Below are positions 61,901 to 64,000 of a stretch of 64,000 nucleotides of DNA, one piece after another. The notes below the pieces were generated by a model. That model was given only the letters and a program-made list of their open reading frames with translations. It did no database searches and was not told the origin of the DNA. The DNA comes from a virus. The stretch spans positions 19,546 through 83,545 of the IMG/VR virus record IMGVR_UViG_3300020060_000010. One strand, given 5' to 3'. Position 1 is the stretch's first letter. Each line of letters opens with the position of its first letter. The position numbers and the translations under genes were made by a program.

Positions 61901-62354
61901 AACTGTAGCTACGGCTTTCTATACCTTCTCTGGTGCATCTGTAGGTTGGACATGTGTCGGAGCAAGAGTCTACGTGCCTCCATTCATTACGCGACCAGAG
62001 TCTTTGGTCGTCAAGGCGTGGGCTGGTACAGAAACTCCTGACCTTGCTGGTGCAGCTACTAAGTCTGGTGTAATCACCAACCCAGTAGTGGGGTGGAACG
62101 AAGTTCTATGGGACAGTCCAATCTCGATGACACCTTCTTCGCCAGTCTGGATTGGATATAACACTGGCGATGATCGTTATTTCTACTCTACTGTAGCCAA
62201 CTCACCACGACAGTCATTGACAACTCCATATTTGTATCGTGCAGACACTAGCGACTTCTCGGCCCGCTCTCGCGTATGCGCAGAGGGAGGAGCTACTACA
62301 AATAGCATTCTCGGATTCGGTTGCGATATTCTTGTCGATGACGGTGTAGAGTAA
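58968..62354 (+). CDS. spike protein: PhoD-like phosphatase, beta-helix and DUF4082-like domains, 1128 aa
   Basis: Residues 1-340: virion-attachment and beta domains. 345-670: PhoD-like metallophosphatase with G-S-C (about 348), GDIHYED (about 376), WDNHD (about 414) and GGDSHD (about 552) metal-binding motifs. 690-945: parallel beta-helix (CEIDASTFDG, VTIRRCNIYG, IIIEDSILHD, VTIEGCYF). 975-1128: DUF4082-like beta sandwich (VVGWNEVLW). PhoD enzymes cleave phosphodiesters, including teichoic acid. A polymer-degrading spike is likely. Confidence 0.88.
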   Translation: MAVPTGVIGRTAKVFVNTGANTLSPATSVIDVSSGVPSQSIQTGDVMFLFFTFSQSASLGTLTPPAGWILVASVSGTAANMSVFIYMKARESGETSYSWTLGSGATPNARFAWVRDAVVTDYQSSTFHIRGDSGFGSSTTNIAASLTTLEDDMTAYAFSFDKSNPNGVARTESQHSVSNFTKVATWANDTATEGWTSTAVMETVLVGYKQMPTAGATGSATVTYPYANGTNGWSGIIALKPAESLETPPTGVIETAFIPNFLDTKLTVGASVTQGSTFKIRVGLEPTLTGAVDFTGAISINNLATATATGLTAGTKYYVSFLIDDVLQTDYQLSGSTTGYGPGTYKALAGSCQVTGSNHASLAAMADEEALFLAHMGDIHYEDADNASDWLQGMRSSMTAANQIELMKNTPMSYIWDNHDRIIIDTLNTGTTDPETVDLYREMAGTEWSAEDAMYSTWVTGGVRFIHTDPWTLRDDPDLVSEPRNMFGATQKAWIKATMLASTEAMIVWFCSFPNHNAQNGRWNSFQDEVDEMGAWATANPFVKHRLIMIGGDSHDLRADSGTRTVGLVGDGFPTHNFIGVPTLNVSGFDQGSDTLWDTGNWDIAQAVTGAGSGSYSRLTWTYSQYPDTVDMLWEAIDGSDGTVLASYRRLGSLPKVKVFQGGGFVDTPSVIGFKVADARELIQASMHFIVSRPNEFNTGWERTGVTLTDYSTPSTILTDQTLDSRNILTDITVSADVIVTRSMINGHIYADGVGYSLLLEDCEIDASTFDGAAVGFQNVTIRRCNIYGGANSVIGSSNIIIEDSILHDQYLAPGSGAHQNGFLSNGGSNVVIHNCVIHANQPDNGSGGGVSTNLSLFGDFAPIADVTIEGCYFPATPGAYSVSLGYNPGWPEEGKEFGDNPTNVIFRNNVFERGDSGNGGVFGPVTSFLDDNGNIFENNTWEDGELITLTGATGIYHSIFGANPHEAQTVGTDSIDVTVATAFYTFSGASVGWTCVGARVYVPPFITRPESLVVKAWAGTETPDLAGAATKSGVITNPVVGWNEVLWDSPISMTPSSPVWIGYNTGDDRYFYSTVANSPRQSLTTPYLYRADTSDFSARSRVCAEGGATTNSILGFGCDILVDDGVE

Positions 62355-62390
62355 CGATCAATTGTGTTAAAATTGGTATAGGTGATTTTC

Positions 62391-62570
62391 ATGGTTGTTT
62401 ATTCTTCTGAAGAGTATATTCCGTTCGGCGTTGATGATGACAGGTACGAACCTGTCTTTGGCGATCGGAACTACGACTACGGAGAGACCGAAGACGGATA
62501 CGTAATTCACGAACCTTGCATTATCTGCGGGGTTGCGGGCGGGAATTGCACCGAAGACCTCCATATATAG
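62391..62570 (+). CDS. small acidic protein with CxxC...C motif, 59 aa
   Basis: ATAGGTGATTTTC before ATG 62391; GTTAAAATTGG precedes it as a late -10-like element. Acidic first half (DRNYDYGETEDG) and P-C-I-I-C-G-V-A-G-G-N-C at the end, a likely metal site. Confidence 0.75.
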   Translation: MVVYSSEEYIPFGVDDDRYEPVFGDRNYDYGETEDGYVIHEPCIICGVAGGNCTEDLHI

Positions 62571-62587
62571 AAAAGGAATAAAAGATT

Positions 62588-62929
62588 ATGGTGGAAGAAG
62601 CAAAGAACGAAGACCCACAGGTAGAGGTCGAAGAGCAGAAGGGTGCCGAGAACGAGCAAGAAACAGCCCCCAAGGCAAAGCCAGGGCGTAAGCCACAGGT
62701 TCGCAAGTCTGCCAAGTCCGAAGATGAGGCCCCAAAGGCGGAATCCAAGGAAGAGAGCGCCGACTCCGGTGTACGAGTTGTCCAGGAAGGTGATGAGATC
62801 GAGGTAGCTACAGAAATTGTAAACGGTCAGAAGGTTGCTACAGAGACAGTTGTTGTGGAGTATACTCCTATCAATTCAAAGCGCGCTCAGCGCCGTCTCG
62901 TGGCTTCCAAGGGCACAGTCGTAAAGTAA
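62588..62929 (+). CDS. Lys/Glu-rich protein, 113 aa
   Basis: Low-complexity charged first two-thirds (EEQKGAENEQETAPKAKPG), then a beta segment (EIEVATEIVNGQKVATET). AAAAGGAAT before the ATG. Possibly an internal head or assembly protein. Confidence 0.75.
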   Translation: MVEEAKNEDPQVEVEEQKGAENEQETAPKAKPGRKPQVRKSAKSEDEAPKAESKEESADSGVRVVQEGDEIEVATEIVNGQKVATETVVVEYTPINSKRAQRRLVASKGTVVK

Positions 62930-62943
62930 CTTAAGGTACTATA

Positions 62944-63567
62944 ATGCTGGTTTCGGTTAATAATTTGTGTCGCTACATGGGCGGCATTGAGCCTAGAGAA
63001 GGTATGCACCAAGAGATGGCTGAAGTCATCGCTGGCGTTCAAGAGTCTCTAGAACTCTACCTTAACCGACCAGTAGAGAAGGTTCAGGTACGTGAATACG
63101 TGCTTTCGAACAGTAAGGGGTTCGTACATCTCAGCGTGAGCCCCGTACACGAGATTCTACGGTACGGGGTTAACGTTGTCCCTGCGGTCCCAGGTACGAC
63201 AGTACTGGTCCCACCAGTCATCGATCGCGTCGTCACTGACGAAGACCGATCTATCGATCTAGCCCCTGGTTTCATCAATGGCCAGAGACATCGCATTGTG
63301 CCTGGTGGGTTCTACATCAGTTCACCGAATACGCCGGTCATGGTTGATTACGTCGGTGGCTACGTCGGCTACAGCGACAACGCCATCAAGTCTGCCATCA
63401 AACGTGTAGCTGCTCGTGAATGGTCCATCAACAATGTTGATACTGTAGGTCAGCGTCAGGGTCTTCCTGGCGAAACAGAAGTAGGCGACCAGCGCTCCAT
63501 CGGTTGGGCACAGGACGAACTACGAGCCCTTTCCCGTAAGCGCCGCAGGGTGGTTAGACGAGGATGA
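62944..63567 (+). CDS. head-tail connector (adaptor) protein, 207 aa
   Basis: Helical first 45 residues (AEVIAGVQESLELYLNRPV), then a strand-rich middle and a terminal helix with basic residues, the layout of HK97 gp6-like adaptors that bind the portal. TTAAGGTACTATA before ATG 62944. Confidence 0.8.
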   Translation: MLVSVNNLCRYMGGIEPREGMHQEMAEVIAGVQESLELYLNRPVEKVQVREYVLSNSKGFVHLSVSPVHEILRYGVNVVPAVPGTTVLVPPVIDRVVTDEDRSIDLAPGFINGQRHRIVPGGFYISSPNTPVMVDYVGGYVGYSDNAIKSAIKRVAAREWSINNVDTVGQRQGLPGETEVGDQRSIGWAQDELRALSRKRRRVVRRG

Positions 63568-64000
63568 TCTCGGTTCGCGTAATTGGCGCGAAGAGTGCCT
63601 CTCGGCAGCTAGGCAGAATCAATGCGCGAACACACCACTTCGGCCAAGCGTTCGATGATATTGGCGATTATTACCGTGGCCAGCTTCGACGCCAGTTCTT
63701 GAGCAGTGGAGCCCTGTCGGGTGTATCCCGCAAGTGGCTCCCGCTGAAGCGCCAGACGATCGAATCAAAGAATGGTCGTAGCAGGGTTCTGTACGATCAC
63801 GGTGGCTTGTTCAAGTCCTACACCCGCGAGACTGCGCCATTCAACATCAGTGAGTCGGGGCGCTACTCTGCCAAGTTCGGTTCCTGGTACAAGGCGCTGA
63901 ACAACAGCAAGACCAGAAGACTTGTTCCTGCAGCCGTTTATCACCAAATGGGCACAAGAAACATGGTGAGCCGACCAGTAATACAGGTAAATCCACAACT
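63564..64000 (+). CDS. tail-completion/morphogenesis protein, partial
   Basis: ATGA overlap with the adaptor gene; open to the right edge (145 codons). LYDHGGLFKSYT and V-Y-H-Q-M-G-T-R-N-M-V-S-R-P follow the phage virion-morphogenesis (Mu gpG-like) family, where the H-x-x-G...P-x-R-P end is typical. Confidence 0.82.
   Translation, partial: MISVRVIGAKSASRQLGRINARTHHFGQAFDDIGDYYRGQLRRQFLSSGALSGVSRKWLPLKRQTIESKNGRSRVLYDHGGLFKSYTRETAPFNISESGRYSAKFGSWYKALNNSKTRRLVPAAVYHQMGTRNMVSRPVIQVNPQ

Noticed and set aside
1-64000. Integrase, attP site, reverse transcriptase/retron, or lysis cassette
   Set aside because: No frame with integrase, RT, endolysin or holin signatures was seen; small membrane proteins alone are not enough to call holins.

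Overview
The window looks like the left and central part of a large tailed phage genome (siphovirus-like) infecting an actinobacterium. No bacterial housekeeping gene, integrase, rRNA or CRISPR is visible. GC is moderate, roughly half by eye, well below a Streptomyces host. The promoters have the actinobacterial housekeeping-sigma form (TTGAC-N, 17-18 bp, TA-NNN-T), several genes appear to be leaderless, and the structural genes are those of an HK97-fold phage. The large Streptomyces phages are the best guess for relatives, but this was not tested by any search.

Layout. (1) 1-33.0 kb, minus strand: about 110 tightly packed, mostly tiny genes, commonly joined by ATGA or TGATG overlaps and cut into transcription units by promoters that sit on or beside hairpin terminators. 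Recognisable products are ThyX, a SLOG/DUF2493 protein, a 2H phosphoesterase, an HNH endonuclease with a second HNH-like half and an AP2-like domain, a P-loop ATPase, a SprT-like metalloprotease, three lipoproteins, several membrane peptides, zinc-ribbon proteins, and a striking family of small proteins with a G-D-x-V SH3/KOW-like barrel motif. There is also a short tRNA-like gene. (2) 33.0-40.1 kb, plus strand: a cassette array in which most tiny genes have their own near-consensus promoter, a similar leader and an A-rich ribosome-binding site. Three leaders fold into long structured RNAs, and the array closes with a strong terminator at 40.05 kb. (3) 40.1-41.3 kb: a gene-poor stretch carrying six copies of the decamer GCCTACGGGG. 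(4) 41.4-45.3 kb, minus strand: a block with a GlpQ-like glycerophosphodiesterase and small membrane proteins, ended by a strong terminator at 41.4 kb and controlled from a palindrome-rich region near 44.8 kb. (5) 45.3-64.0 kb, plus strand: late genes. In order: putative small terminase, large terminase interrupted by an intein, portal-MuF fusion interrupted by a second intein, a capsid-assembly protein, prohead protease with a fused acidic scaffold-like tail, major capsid protein, fibre/spike genes (one a PhoD-like phosphatase plus beta-helix fusion), then head-tail connector genes running off the right edge.

How they work together. The plus-strand cassettes and the minus-strand units are probably early or middle takeover functions from strong sigma-A-type promoters. 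The late block uses -10-like TA(T/A)AAT elements without a good -35, sometimes inside terminator loops. Two teichoic-acid-type hydrolases (GlpQ-like and PhoD-like) point to cell-wall polymer processing during adsorption, entry or release. Functions of nearly all genes under 100 codons are unknown; they are called from reading frame, ribosome-binding site and overlap with neighbours.
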